Shown: positions 11,452-20,410, counted from the stretch's first letter. The stretch: DNA of 64,000 bases from JACQFZ01 sp045810625 (GCA_045810625.1 JBJMVQ010000074.1:11632-75631); one strand, 5' to 3'. A program made the numbers and translations. Notes: generated by a model not told the origin, from the sequence alone.

Positions 11452-12202
11452 AGCATTGCTGAGCGCGACGGGGCTCACGCGTTACTTCGGCGGACTGGCC
11501 GCGGTTAACAACGTCTCGATCGAGCTCAGGCGCGGCGAGCTGCACGCGGTGCTCGGACCGAACGGCGCGGGCAAATCGACATTGATCAATCTGCTGTCGG
11601 GCGATCAGCCCGCGTCCGCGGGAACAATTCAGTTCAAGGGTGGGGATATTTCCGGACTTAGCATGGATCGTCGCGCGCGGCTCGGTATCGGACGCAGCTA
11701 TCAAAAGACCAACATCTTTCCCGGCTTTACCGTCTATGAAAACTGCCGGCTCGCGGCGCAGTCACGCGAGCCGCGGCCGTTTCGAATCTTTTCCGACGCG
11801 GCGCGCCAGGCATCGGCGTGCGCCGCGGCCGAGCACGCACTCGCCTTAACGGGCCTCGCGGCCCGCGCCGACGTGCTCGCGGGCGCGCTCAGTCACGGCG
11901 AGCAGCGCCAACTCGAAATCGGCATGGTGCTCGCCACGGAACCGGAGGCGCTGCTGCTCGATGAACCGCTCGCCGGGATGGGCACGGAAGAGTCGGCGCG
12001 CATGGTCGAGCTGCTGCGCCGGCTTGCGGCCAATCACGCGGTCCTGCTCGTCGAGCATGACATGGACGCCGTGTTCGCGGTGGCCGAGCGCGTGACGGTG
12101 ATGGCGAACGGCCAAGTTCTAGAAAGCGGCCGGCCGGAAACCATCCGGCGCAGTCATGCCGTGCGGCAGGTTTATTTGGGCGAGGAAAGCGCTGAGTATT
12201 AA
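11444..12202 (+). CDS. livG: ABC transporter ATP-binding protein (LivG family)
   Basis: The 252-residue ATPase has Walker A GPNGAGKST, signature LSHGEQRQLEIG, Walker B LLLDEPLAGM and the H-loop in LLVEHDMDAVF. These place it in the LivG group of branched-chain-type importers. It overlaps livM by eight bases. The gap to its partner livF is unusually long for such an operon (498 bases) because it is filled with repeats. Confidence 0.94.
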   Translation: MAEALLSATGLTRYFGGLAAVNNVSIELRRGELHAVLGPNGAGKSTLINLLSGDQPASAGTIQFKGGDISGLSMDRRARLGIGRSYQKTNIFPGFTVYENCRLAAQSREPRPFRIFSDAARQASACAAAEHALALTGLAARADVLAGALSHGEQRQLEIGMVLATEPEALLLDEPLAGMGTEESARMVELLRRLAANHAVLLVEHDMDAVFAVAERVTVMANGQVLESGRPETIRRSHAVRQVYLGEESAEY

Positions 12203-12203
12203 A

Positions 12204-12672
12204 TCTCACCGCAGAGGACGCAGAGGGAAGAGAGATTAAATGATTTATCAACGCCAAGGACGCGAAGGACGCAAAGGAAAGATAACTACGAGAAAAAACG
12301 AAAACCTTGTGTATTGTTCACGCGAACGAAGCGTTGAAGATTAGTTTTCACCGCAGAGGACGCGGGGGACACAGAGGAAATCGTATCGAAGAAGGACGGC
12401 GGCCTTGTCTTGGTAACCGGGGAAAAGTCCGACATTTTGGTTTTGAACCGCAGAGGACGCGGAGGAAATCGTATTGAAGAAGGACCGGCGGCCTTGTCTG
12501 GGTAACCGGGGAAATGACATTTGGGTTTTGAACCGCGGAGGACGCGGAGGAAAAGCTTCTAATCTTGCTAGAGGTGGTAGCGGAATTGACAACGGAAAAC
12601 GTTCGCACGAACTGTCTCGACGGCAATGAATAAAACATTTTTCTCGCCTTCCTCTGCGTCCTCTGCGGTTAA
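12204..12672. repeat. Cluster of dispersed GGACGCAGA repeats between livG and livF
   Basis: The livG-livF gap (12203-12700) holds no gene but at least six repeat copies: 12204-12232, 12250-12280, 12345-12380, 12441-12468 and 12526-12554 in plus orientation, and 12643-12672 in reverse. The outermost copies share a 19-base identical core (12208-12226 and, inverted, 12651-12669), so the region is bounded by an inverted pair. The reverse copy ends about 20 bases before the livF ribosome site. Confidence 0.85.
12345..12555 (+). repeat. Tandem units of 96 and 85 bases, plus a partial third
   Basis: Unit 1 (12345-12440) and unit 2 (12441-12525) both run from TTTTCACCGC / TTTTGAACCG through GAGGAAATCGTAT, GAAGAAGGAC, GGCGGCCTTGTCT and GGTAACCGGGGAAA. 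A third unit starts at 12526 and stops after about 30 bases. The dispersed repeat core forms the head of each unit, so the array seems to have grown by duplication anchored on that core. Confidence 0.8.
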
Positions 12673-12700
12673 CGTTATAAATTAGGAGTCAGGAGACAAC

Positions 12701-13414
12701 GTGTCCGAAACGCTGCTCGAAGCGCGCGGGCTGCACACCTATTACGGCGCGAGTCATGTCCTGCGCGGCGTCGACTTCGTCGTCCGTCGCGGTGAAACGA
12801 TAGGGCTGATGGGCCGCAACGGCATGGGCAAGACGACGCTGATCAAAAGTCTGCTGCGGCTCGTCCCGGCTCGACGCGGTGAGGTCCGCGTACGCGGAGC
12901 CGATGTGACGTCCGCGGCGCCTCATTTGATCGCGCGCCAGGGCATCGCCTATGTTCCGGAAGGGCGCGGTATCTTTCCGAACCTGAACGTGCGCGAGAAT
13001 CTCGTGATGGCGGCGCGCGCCGGCGTGGACGGACGCCGCGACTGGACGCTCGAGCGCGTGCTCGCCACGTTTCCGCGGCTGGCGGAGCGACTGCACCACG
13101 GCGGTGGACAGCTGTCCGGGGGCGAGCAGCAGATGCTCACGATCGGACGCGCGCTCATGACGAATCCCGATCTCCTGATCCTCGACGAGGCGACCGAAGG
13201 ACTCGCGCCGCTCATCGCCGTCGAGATCTGGCGCATCATCGGTGCGATTCGGGCGTGCGGCATCGCCACCGTGATCGTGGACAAGAATCATCGCGCCGTG
13301 ACGGCGATCGCCGATCGAAATGTTATCCTCGTGAAAGGCAGTGTCGTATTCGAAGGCTCGAGCGCTGAGCTGCACGCTCGCACCGATCTTTTGCACAAAC
13401 ATCTGGGTGTATGA
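12701..13414 (+). CDS. livF: ABC transporter ATP-binding protein (LivF family)
   Basis: The 237-residue ATPase is the second nucleotide-binding subunit of the importer. Walker A is GRNGMGKTT, signature LSGGEQQMLTIG and Walker B LLILDEATEGLAP, all typical of LivF. Translation starts at GTG 12701 with AGGAG about six bases upstream. It sits 498 bases after livG beyond a repeat-filled gap, so it either reads through from the upstream promoter or has its own. The downstream hydrolase follows with no gap. Confidence 0.93.
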   Translation: MSETLLEARGLHTYYGASHVLRGVDFVVRRGETIGLMGRNGMGKTTLIKSLLRLVPARRGEVRVRGADVTSAAPHLIARQGIAYVPEGRGIFPNLNVRENLVMAARAGVDGRRDWTLERVLATFPRLAERLHHGGGQLSGGEQQMLTIGRALMTNPDLLILDEATEGLAPLIAVEIWRIIGAIRACGIATVIVDKNHRAVTAIADRNVILVKGSVVFEGSSAELHARTDLLHKHLGV

Positions 13415-14179
13415 ATGGAATTCGTGACGGTACAAGGCCATCGCCTGGAATACGAACGCATCCCGGCATCCGATACCGCCGCGCCGGTCATCGTGTTTCT
13501 GCACGAAGGTCTCGGCTCGGCGTCGCATTGGCGCGATTTTCCGCGGCAAGTGGTGGCGGCCACCGGCTGCCCCGCGCTGGTCTACTCACGTTACGGGTAC
13601 GGAGGCTCCGACCCGCTGACCGAATCGCGGCGCGTCGATTTCATGCACACGGAAGCATTGCATACGCTTCCCGAGCTACTCGACCGGCTTGGCATCGAGA
13701 AGCCGATTCTGTTTGGGCATAGCGACGGCGCTTCCATATCGCTCATCTACGCGGGCGGCACGCGGCGCCCCGTGATGGGCTTGATTCTCATGGCGCCCCA
13801 CGTGATGGTGGAGGACATCTGTATCCGCAGCATCGAGGCGGCCAAACACACTTACGAAACGACCGATCTGCGCGAGCGCCTACGGCGTTACCACGCAAAT
13901 CCGGACTCCGCGTTCCGCGGCTGGAACGACGTCTGGCTCAATCCGGACTTTCGGCGCTGGAACATCGAGGAGTACTTATCCGCCATTTCGTGCCCGATCC
14001 TCGCGATGCAAGGTGAAGATGACGAGTACGGCACGATGGAGCAGATCGACCGCATTGCGCGGCTCGCACGGAACGTCGAGCCACTCAAGCTGCCCGACTG
14101 CCGGCATTCGCCGCATCGCGATCAGACGGAGAAGGTGCTGGCCGCCGTCACGCGATTCGTCGACAAGATCCGGCGCTGA
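13415..14179 (+). CDS. Alpha/beta-hydrolase
   Basis: This 254-residue protein has the alpha/beta-hydrolase fold. HEGLG forms the oxyanion region, the nucleophile serine is in GHSDGAS, the acid is likely the aspartate in GEDDEYG, and the base is the histidine in DCRHSPHRD. Its ATG directly follows the livF stop codon, so the two are translated together. Its place at the end of the benzoate transport operon suggests a role in aromatic ester hydrolysis or in clearing a pathway intermediate. The substrate is unknown. Confidence 0.88.
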   Translation: MEFVTVQGHRLEYERIPASDTAAPVIVFLHEGLGSASHWRDFPRQVVAATGCPALVYSRYGYGGSDPLTESRRVDFMHTEALHTLPELLDRLGIEKPILFGHSDGASISLIYAGGTRRPVMGLILMAPHVMVEDICIRSIEAAKHTYETTDLRERLRRYHANPDSAFRGWNDVWLNPDFRRWNIEEYLSAISCPILAMQGEDDEYGTMEQIDRIARLARNVEPLKLPDCRHSPHRDQTEKVLAAVTRFVDKIRR

Positions 14180-14192
14180 TGCTCGACGGCCG

Positions 14193-14222
14193 AAAAAAAA
14201 GGCGCGAGAGAATTCCCGCGCC
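14193..14222 (-). terminator. Rho-independent terminator of the 14.2-15.6 kb binding-protein gene
   Basis: Read on the minus strand, the stem GGCGCGGGA / TCTCGCGCC (nine pairs including one G-U, loop ATTC) is followed by eight T residues. It lies 20 bases past the stop of the minus-strand gene. The convergent plus-strand operon ends at 14179, just on the other side. Confidence 0.9.
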
Positions 14223-14242
14223 TCGCGTCGTGGTCTGAAACG

Positions 14243-15634
14243 CTACAACCGGGCAGCCGCCTCTTCTTTCGCGCAGTCGCGCGGCGCGATGCCTTCCTTC
14301 TTCGCGTACTCGGCCGCGGATTTCTCGATCAACGGTCGCGTCATCGCTTGATCGCCTTCGATCCAGCCCGTCACCGGAACCCACTCTCTTCCGTTCCAGC
14401 GCTGGAACCGCATCGTGCCGCCGCCCTCGTGGTTGGAGCACGACACCTTCGTCGGCTGTGAAATACCCAACGCACCAAGCTCCGCGATGCGACGGTCACT
14501 GAGATTCAAGTGTTCCAAACCCCAGCGGTATTCTTCGCCGGTGAGCGGCCGCTTGCCGAAGCGCGCCTGTCCGGTGCGGATCGCTTCGGTGATCAGGATC
14601 GCGCCCGACAACGCGCGGTTGTAATACGTGCTGCCGATTTTGGAGACATCGGGCAACGCGCCCTTGTGCGCGCCGTTGTACACGTACTTAACGATGTCTT
14701 GAATGACCGGGAAATCCTTGCCATTCAGCGCCGTCGTTGCCGCGATATAGCCTCGAGCCGCGGCTCCCGCGGGTAACACGTCCGCTTCCGCGCCCGCCCA
14801 GGTGACGCCGAGGATGCGCGACGCCGGATAGCCGTGCTTGTGCGCCGTGATGAGCGCCGCCGGGTTCATCGCGCCGATGCCGCGCAGGATCACCCAATCG
14901 GGCTTGATCTGCATGATCTGCTTCCACTGCTCTTCCTGCTCGGTACCCGGCGGCGGCACCGGTATGTGCACGACCTTGAAGCCGTACTTCTTCGCCTGAA
15001 TCTCCAAGATTTCTTTCGTCTCGGTACCGAACGCCGAGCCATGATGCAGGTTCACGATCGTCTTGCCGCGCAGCTTGTCCATCCCACCGAGCCGCATGCC
15101 GATGTATCGAATCTTCGCGGTGTTCTGGTTCCAGTAATTGGTGCCGGTCGGAAACACCCACGGGAAGACGCTGCCGTCGCTCGTGTCGGTACGGCCGTAA
15201 CCCGGCGTCATCAACGTGATTTTGTCCGCCGCAACGCGCTTGAGGAGCGCATAGGCGAGATCCGTGGCGTTCGGGTTTAGCGTCGTGGCCACGCGACCGG
15301 GCGGACCGTTATGGATCAACTTCTCGTAGCATTCGAGGCCGCGTTTCAGCTCGCGCTCCATCTCGCACTCTTCCCAAACGATCTTGACGCCGTTGATGCC
15401 GCCGTCGCGAAGGTTGAGCAGGTTCCAATAGTCGAGATAGCCGGCGAGTGTGGCGACGCCGAGCGGGGCGGCCGCCCCCTCTTTGAACGTAAACATTGGA
15501 ATGAACTGTTCCTTAGGCTGCGCGGCGGCACGCTTTGCCGGAGCTGTCGCTGCCAGCGCCGATATCCCGAGGAAGGCGCCCGTCAGCAAGGCGACGCACG
15601 CAAGAACCCATTTCCGATTTAGCATCAGTCTCAC
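14243..15634 (-). CDS. ABC-type substrate-binding protein without adjacent permease
   Basis: The 463-residue exported protein starts best at GTG 15634, with GAGGGGG nine bases upstream; ATG 15625 is an alternative. A signal peptide (WVLACVALLTGAFLGISALA) precedes an Ala/Lys-rich linker. The mature domain resembles type I branched-chain-type receptors (VATLAGYLDYWNLLNLRDGG, IMQIKPDWVILRGIGAMNPA). It faces the benzoate transporter operon and ends at a strong terminator. No permease or ATPase lies next to it, so it may use the neighbouring transporter as a second receptor or serve one elsewhere. Confidence 0.86.
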   Translation of the reverse strand: MRLMLNRKWVLACVALLTGAFLGISALAATAPAKRAAAQPKEQFIPMFTFKEGAAAPLGVATLAGYLDYWNLLNLRDGGINGVKIVWEECEMERELKRGLECYEKLIHNGPPGRVATTLNPNATDLAYALLKRVAADKITLMTPGYGRTDTSDGSVFPWVFPTGTNYWNQNTAKIRYIGMRLGGMDKLRGKTIVNLHHGSAFGTETKEILEIQAKKYGFKVVHIPVPPPGTEQEEQWKQIMQIKPDWVILRGIGAMNPAALITAHKHGYPASRILGVTWAGAEADVLPAGAAARGYIAATTALNGKDFPVIQDIVKYVYNGAHKGALPDVSKIGSTYYNRALSGAILITEAIRTGQARFGKRPLTGEEYRWGLEHLNLSDRRIAELGALGISQPTKVSCSNHEGGGTMRFQRWNGREWVPVTGWIEGDQAMTRPLIEKSAAEYAKKEGIAPRDCAKEEAAARL

Positions 15635-16080
15635 GATCAGTTTCCCCCTCTTGTCATGGAGCGCGCCGCCCCTCGGTAAAGAGGCATCGATGGGAAGCCC
15701 ACGGAGGGCGCGGGCCGGCGGCACGGTTAAGCTAAAAATAGACCATTATTTCGGTGCGCGTCTGTTCGCCGCGCAGCCGCGACGCCTGGATCCACGCGGC
15801 GCGCCCCGGCCCAAAGCCCGCTTAAAAACAAAAGCTTAATCGGACTGGATTTGCCGCCGGAATCTCCCGTCCCGTGATCCATGCACCCGTATTTCTGGCC
15901 CGTCTATTGCTTCAGGTTCGGGAACAACGTCGGCAATTCGAGGCCTGCGCCGGCGATACGTCACCGTCCGCCGTGCGCGACCCGACAAATGGCGGCGGTA
16001 CGCTACAATGCGACCGTTACAAAACGATTGGCGGCGTCGCTTCGGTCGAACGCGGCCTTTTTTTTAATCGGAGAACGCCC
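15635..16080. other. Divergent intergenic region with a terminator-like leader
   Basis: This 446-base stretch lies between two divergent genes. I see no good gene. Near its right end an imperfect GC-rich hairpin (about 16032-16057) is followed by eight T residues (16058-16065), immediately before the ribosome site of the MBL-fold gene. It resembles an attenuator in the leader of that gene, but the stem has mismatches. Confidence 0.45.
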
Positions 16081-17112
16081 ATTACCGCACGTCTCGAATA
16101 TCCGCTACCCGGTCTTCCGGATCCCGGAAAAGCTCTCGAAGTTGCCGACGGTGTGCATTGGGTACGCATGCCGCTCCCGTTCGCGCTCGATCACATCAAC
16201 CTGTGGCTGCTGCGCGACGGCAACGGGTGGACGATCGTCGATACCGGCTTCGGCATCGACGTCACGAAGAAACTGTGGGATCAGGTTCTCGCCGAATATC
16301 TCGACGGGCGTCCGGTCAATCGTGTAATCGTTACACACCTCCACCCCGATCATATCGGGCTGGCGGCGTGGCTCGCCGAGCGCTTCAGCGTCGAGGTCTG
16401 GATGACGCAGGGCGAGTTCACCACGGCGCACCTCCACTGGGACACCGTCGGCGCGCTGCAGGACAAAGTCGTCGACCTCTACCGCTGGCACGGGCTCGAT
16501 GAAGCGCGCCTGGCGAGCGTCGCCGGCCGCGGCAGCATGTATCGTCGTTCCATCCCGGCGCTGCCGTCGATGTTTCGACGCATCGCCGATGACGAGTCGT
16601 TTGTGATCGACGGCCGCGCGTGGCGCGTGATCGTCGGCCGCGGTCATTCGCCCGAACACGCGTCGCTCTATTGTGAATCCTCGGGCGTGCTGATATCCGG
16701 CGACATGGTCCTGCCGAAGATCACGACGAATGTCAGCATCGTTCCCTACGAACCGGAAGGCAATCCGCTCGCGCTGTTCCTGCAGAGTTTGAAGCGCTTC
16801 GCGACACTCCCGCACGACACGCTCGTGCTGCCGTCGCACGGCCTGGTGTTCTACGGCTTACGGGAGCGCTTGGAAGATTTGGCGCAACATCACGAAGAGC
16901 GCTTTGATCTCGTCGCCGACGCATGCCAAGCGCCGCAGACCGCGGCGGCACTGCTCGGTCAGTTATTCAAGCGGCAGCTCGACGCGCATCAACTCGGCTT
17001 CGCGATGGGCGAGGCGATCGCACACCTCAACTACATGATGTACGCGAAGCGGCTCGAACGTACGAAGGACCCGGACGGAGTGTATCGTTTCGCGCGGCCG
17101 TCGGCGGCGTAG
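16081..17112 (+). CDS. MBL-fold metallo-hydrolase, apparent ATT start
   Basis: The 343-residue protein has the metallo-beta-lactamase fold, with the zinc motif HLHPDH (about 86-91), GRGHSPEHAS later and SHG near the C-terminus. It belongs to the group beginning PLPFALDHINLWLLRDGNGWTIVDTG. No ATG, GTG or TTG lies near the conserved N-terminus. ATT at 16081 is preceded by GGAG with seven-base spacing and gives the expected N-terminus, so I infer ATT initiation. The alternatives are GTG 15973 or ATG 15874, which would add 36 or 69 residues of low-quality sequence. Likely a thioesterase or lactonase-type hydrolase; the substrate is unknown. Confidence 0.8.
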   Translation: MTARLEYPLPGLPDPGKALEVADGVHWVRMPLPFALDHINLWLLRDGNGWTIVDTGFGIDVTKKLWDQVLAEYLDGRPVNRVIVTHLHPDHIGLAAWLAERFSVEVWMTQGEFTTAHLHWDTVGALQDKVVDLYRWHGLDEARLASVAGRGSMYRRSIPALPSMFRRIADDESFVIDGRAWRVIVGRGHSPEHASLYCESSGVLISGDMVLPKITTNVSIVPYEPEGNPLALFLQSLKRFATLPHDTLVLPSHGLVFYGLRERLEDLAQHHEERFDLVADACQAPQTAAALLGQLFKRQLDAHQLGFAMGEAIAHLNYMMYAKRLERTKDPDGVYRFARPSAA

Positions 17113-17149
17113 CGCTTTGACGTGTCGTGGCGAATGCCCGACGCCACCG

Positions 17150-17731
17150 CTAGCGGTAGAACACATGATTGCCGATCTTCGCGACGCGCGCCCGCTCTTC
17201 CGCCCAGCTCGGGCGGATACGAGCCGCGTGGTAATGTAGCGCGGTCGTAAGCCTGGGCGGTTGGCGTCCGTAGTAAACCTCGGCTGCCACTTCCCAGGCC
17301 CGCCGCCACTCCTCCCCTTTCGGTTCCGGCAGCGCCTTCAGCTCGGTCCAGGAAAACGCGCCGACGTAGCGCCGGCGCCGTGCGTCCCAGTTCTTCTGAT
17401 AAACGACATCACAGACCGAGTCCGGATAGTACGGCGAAGCGACGCGGTTCATGGTCACTTCCGCAACCGCGAATTGCCCTGCCTTCGGCTCGCCGCGTGC
17501 CTCGAAGTAAACATTGAGCGCGAGGCAAGTAAGCTGGTCGCGTTCGGCGCGCTCCGCGAACACGGCGTTCAACAGTAGGCCAAAACCGCTGAGTACAACG
17601 ATGAACACGACGACGAGGGCGAGGACGTGCTTATTCGCTCGATACCAATACAGACGCAGGCCGCGGCGCCAATCCGACATCTTGGACGCGCACGCATGTA
17701 CCAACCTCTGATAAAGGCGTTTACCACGCAT
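17150..17731 (-). CDS. SleB-like cell wall hydrolase, membrane-anchored
   Basis: The 193-residue protein has one N-terminal membrane segment (HVLALVVVFIVVLSGFGLLL, about 34-53). A SleB/Hydrolase_2 domain follows, recognisable by LALNVYFEARGEPKAGQFAV with its likely catalytic glutamate, the sequence TMNRVASPYYPDSVCDVVYQ, and ALHYHA near the end. In non-sporulating Gram-negatives such proteins are thought to act as peptidoglycan lytic enzymes in the periplasm. It converges on the MBL-fold gene with a 37-base gap that holds a short stem (GTGGCG/CGCCAC). Confidence 0.87.
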   Translation of the reverse strand: MRGKRLYQRLVHACASKMSDWRRGLRLYWYRANKHVLALVVVFIVVLSGFGLLLNAVFAERAERDQLTCLALNVYFEARGEPKAGQFAVAEVTMNRVASPYYPDSVCDVVYQKNWDARRRRYVGAFSWTELKALPEPKGEEWRRAWEVAAEVYYGRQPPRLTTALHYHAARIRPSWAEERARVAKIGNHVFYR

Positions 17732-17940
17732 ATTATTGGTTATACCCGGACGACCGAATGTGTGTCTTATTATTAACGTTGCAGCAGCGGTTGCAGTATA
17801 CGTGCAACACCTTCAGTCGCCAAACCCTCAGTTAAACATTTTCTTTAACTCGCGGCGGCACCTCGCCGTTTCTTCGGCGATTTACATTTTCGACAAAGCG
17901 AGATGTAGCCGAAAACTCGCGACGGAATGCCGTCGCGGCG

Positions 17941-18771
17941 TCAACTGCGGCGAGTGTCGTAGCTTACGAACCCGAGCTCGGGTTCATTGCCTTCCGGCGA
18001 ATCGAGATAGAGCTCGTTCAGCCGAAACCAGCTCGGCGGCATCAGAGCGTCGCCGCGGACCAGCGTGTCATAGTCGCGGCCGCCGAGCGCGAGATGCGCG
18101 ACCGTCAGATAAAGCCGATCGAGCCGACGTGCGTCGAGCATCGTGTAAAGAACATCGGGACCGCCGATCAAGTACAGTGTACGGAATCCGCGTTCGCGCG
18201 CGATCGCTTCGATCTCCTCGCCGACCACCCAGCGGTGTCGGCCGATCTTCACCGGGAATCCGCCCGCTTCGATCTTTCTCGCGGCGTTGCGATCCGCCTG
18301 CGCTCCGACGAGGAAAATAAAATCACCGCACGATCGTTCGAGAAAGCGGGCAATCGGAAAATCGAGGTCCTTGCCGAGCACGATGCAGGTCGGCCGCGGC
18401 GGCAGCGAACGCTCGCGACGCCAGGCGGCAATATCTCCTTCTTCGAACTCCTCGACGCATTCTATCCAGTCGCGATTCTCCTGCAGCATCGCGCACACGC
18501 GGCTGCACGACGTCACGACCACCTCGGCCTGTGCCGCAAGCTCTCGATAAAGCCGCCAATCGTGCTCACTGGAAATAGCGCGTGGCGGTCGAAGCCGGCC
18601 CATTTCGCGGTCGATCTGCGAGATACGGCCGTCGAGACTCGACACGAAATTCGCGTACACGAACGGACGTTCAGGAACGCCGAGTCGACGCACGTCGTGC
18701 GCGAGATACGTCCCCGCCACCGGTCGCTCGCCGGAAGGCGGCGGGTACAACCGCGTGAGTCGCCCATTCAT
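17941..18771 (-). CDS. RibD C-terminal domain (dihydrofolate reductase-like) protein
   Basis: The 276-residue protein matches the reductase half of RibD: PFVYANFVSSLDGRIS at the start, a central EVVVTSCSRVCAMLQENRDW in place of the usual TVRADNP block, and YLIGGPDVLYTMLDARRLDRLYLTVAHLALGG near the end. The deaminase half is absent. It follows the aminotransferase by 48 bases on the same strand and may be co-transcribed. The N-terminal 35 residues are extra. NADPH-dependent reduction of a pyrimidine or similar compound is expected; the true substrate is unknown. Confidence 0.85.
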   Translation of the reverse strand: MNGRLTRLYPPPSGERPVAGTYLAHDVRRLGVPERPFVYANFVSSLDGRISQIDREMGRLRPPRAISSEHDWRLYRELAAQAEVVVTSCSRVCAMLQENRDWIECVEEFEEGDIAAWRRERSLPPRPTCIVLGKDLDFPIARFLERSCGDFIFLVGAQADRNAARKIEAGGFPVKIGRHRWVVGEEIEAIARERGFRTLYLIGGPDVLYTMLDARRLDRLYLTVAHLALGGRDYDTLVRGDALMPPSWFRLNELYLDSPEGNEPELGFVSYDTRRS

Positions 18772-18819
18772 TCGGCGACCCTAACACAGCGGGCCGCGTA
18801 TCGAGAGCGCGCCGGCTGC

Positions 18820-20154
18820 TTAGGGCACTTCCCGCAGCACCTCGCCGAGAATTCCGAAGATCTCGTTGATGTGCTGCTTCTTCAGAATGAGCGGCGGCGA
18901 TAGCGCGATGATGTCGCCCGTCTGGCGTACCAGCAATCCGCGTTGGTAGCAGCGCACGAACACCTCGTACGCGCGTGCGGCCGGCGCTTCGGTGCGCGGA
19001 GCCAGCTCGATCCCCGCCATGATTCCCATATTGCGCAAATCGATGACGTTTGGTGCACCCTTGAGGCTGTGCACAGCGTCTTCCCAGAGAGGACTGAGTG
19101 CCTTGGCGTTTTCGAAAATGCCTTCGTCGCGGTACACATCGAGCGTCGCGAGCGCGGCCGCGCACGCGAGCGGATGGCCCGAATAGGTGTAGCCGTGGAA
19201 GAATTCAATCGCCGGGTCCGGTCCCGTCATGAATGCGTCGTGAATGTGCTTGCGCACGATGGCTGCACCCATCGGTACCGCGGCATTCGTCACGCCTTTT
19301 GCGATGGTCATGATGTCGGGCAGGACGCCGAAGCGCTCGGCGCCGAACGCGGCGCCGGCTCGACCGAAGCCGGTAATGACTTCATCGAAGATCAGGAGAA
19401 TGCCATGCTTGTCGCAGATCGTGCGCAGCCGCTGCAGATAGCCCTGCGGTGGCACCAGCACACCGGTCGATCCGGCAACAGGTTCGACGATCACCGCCGC
19501 GATCGTGCTCGCGTCGTGCAACGCGACGAGGCGATCGAGATCGTCGGCAAGCTGCGCGCCCCACGCCGGCATTCCGCGTGAGAACGCATTCTTCTCGAGA
19601 TCGTGCGTGTGGGGCAGATAGTCGGTGCCGGGTAAACCCGGGCCGAAGTTGCGGCGATTGAGTCCGATCCCGCCGACCGAGACGCCGCCGAAATTGACGC
19701 CATGGTAACCGCGCTCACGCCCGATCAAGCGCGTGCGCGAGCCCTCGCCGCGCATGCGATGATACGCGAGCGCGATCTTCAGCGCTGTGTCGACCGCTTC
19801 CGACCCGGAATTGGTGAAGAACACATGATCGAGATCGCCCGGCGTAATCTCCGCGATGCGTCCGGCAAGCTCGAATGCCTGCGGATGGCCCATCTGAAAC
19901 GGCGGCGCGAAGTCGAGGGTGCCCGCCTGACGGCGAATCGCCGCTGCGATCGGCTCGCGGCAGTGACCGGCGTTGACGCACCAAAGTCCGGAGGTTCCAT
20001 CCAGGATCTTGCGACCGTCGTGGCTGAAATAATGCATGTCCTTTGCGGACACCAGGAGCCTCGGCGCGGATTTGAACTGGCGGTTTGCGGTAAAAGGCAT
20101 CCACCAAGCGTCGAGCTGCGTCGGTTCAATACGGGGCGGGTTAGCGGTGTCCAT
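18820..20154 (-). CDS. Class III PLP-dependent aminotransferase (omega-amino acid:pyruvate type)
   Basis: The 444-residue aminotransferase has the class III signature around LLIFDEVITGFGRAGAAFGAERFGV and the PLP lysine in DIMTIAKGVTNAAVPMG. The N-terminal DAWWMPFTANRQFK motif is typical of omega-amino acid:pyruvate (beta-alanine) transaminases. Two in-frame ATGs lie at 20160 and 20154; AAGGAG is two bases from the first and eight from the second, so 20154 is chosen. A longer frame upstream to 20313 lacks support. Probable role: transfer of amino groups from beta-alanine or other omega-amines to pyruvate. Confidence 0.92.
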   Translation of the reverse strand: MDTANPPRIEPTQLDAWWMPFTANRQFKSAPRLLVSAKDMHYFSHDGRKILDGTSGLWCVNAGHCREPIAAAIRRQAGTLDFAPPFQMGHPQAFELAGRIAEITPGDLDHVFFTNSGSEAVDTALKIALAYHRMRGEGSRTRLIGRERGYHGVNFGGVSVGGIGLNRRNFGPGLPGTDYLPHTHDLEKNAFSRGMPAWGAQLADDLDRLVALHDASTIAAVIVEPVAGSTGVLVPPQGYLQRLRTICDKHGILLIFDEVITGFGRAGAAFGAERFGVLPDIMTIAKGVTNAAVPMGAAIVRKHIHDAFMTGPDPAIEFFHGYTYSGHPLACAAALATLDVYRDEGIFENAKALSPLWEDAVHSLKGAPNVIDLRNMGIMAGIELAPRTEAPAARAYEVFVRCYQRGLLVRQTGDIIALSPPLILKKQHINEIFGILGEVLREVP

Positions 20155-20410
20155 CGTCATGGCTCCTTGACATAAAACGAGGCTCGGGTGCGACCGTTGA
20201 AGCGCGGTCAGAGCTTCATCGGCGGTCGCGATATTCGATCGTAACTCAGATTGCACCGGGAGGCGCGTCCCGAGGTACGGCAACACACTCGACGTGGAAC
20301 CTGGCACTTCCATGCAGCAAAAAGGAACGGGTTTGCTCGTGCTACAGCGACACGCCGGTTGACGCTGTCGCCGCGGAGCCCTTTACTACTTATTACACGA
20401 GGAGGAGCAC

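Noticed and set aside
12203..12700. CRISPR-like array
   Set aside because: Repeats are short, uneven in spacing and partly inverted. Spacers are themselves repeated, and no cas gene is present.
20155..20313. N-terminal extension of the class III aminotransferase
   Set aside because: The extra 53 residues do not resemble the family, and a ribosome site stands correctly spaced before ATG 20154.
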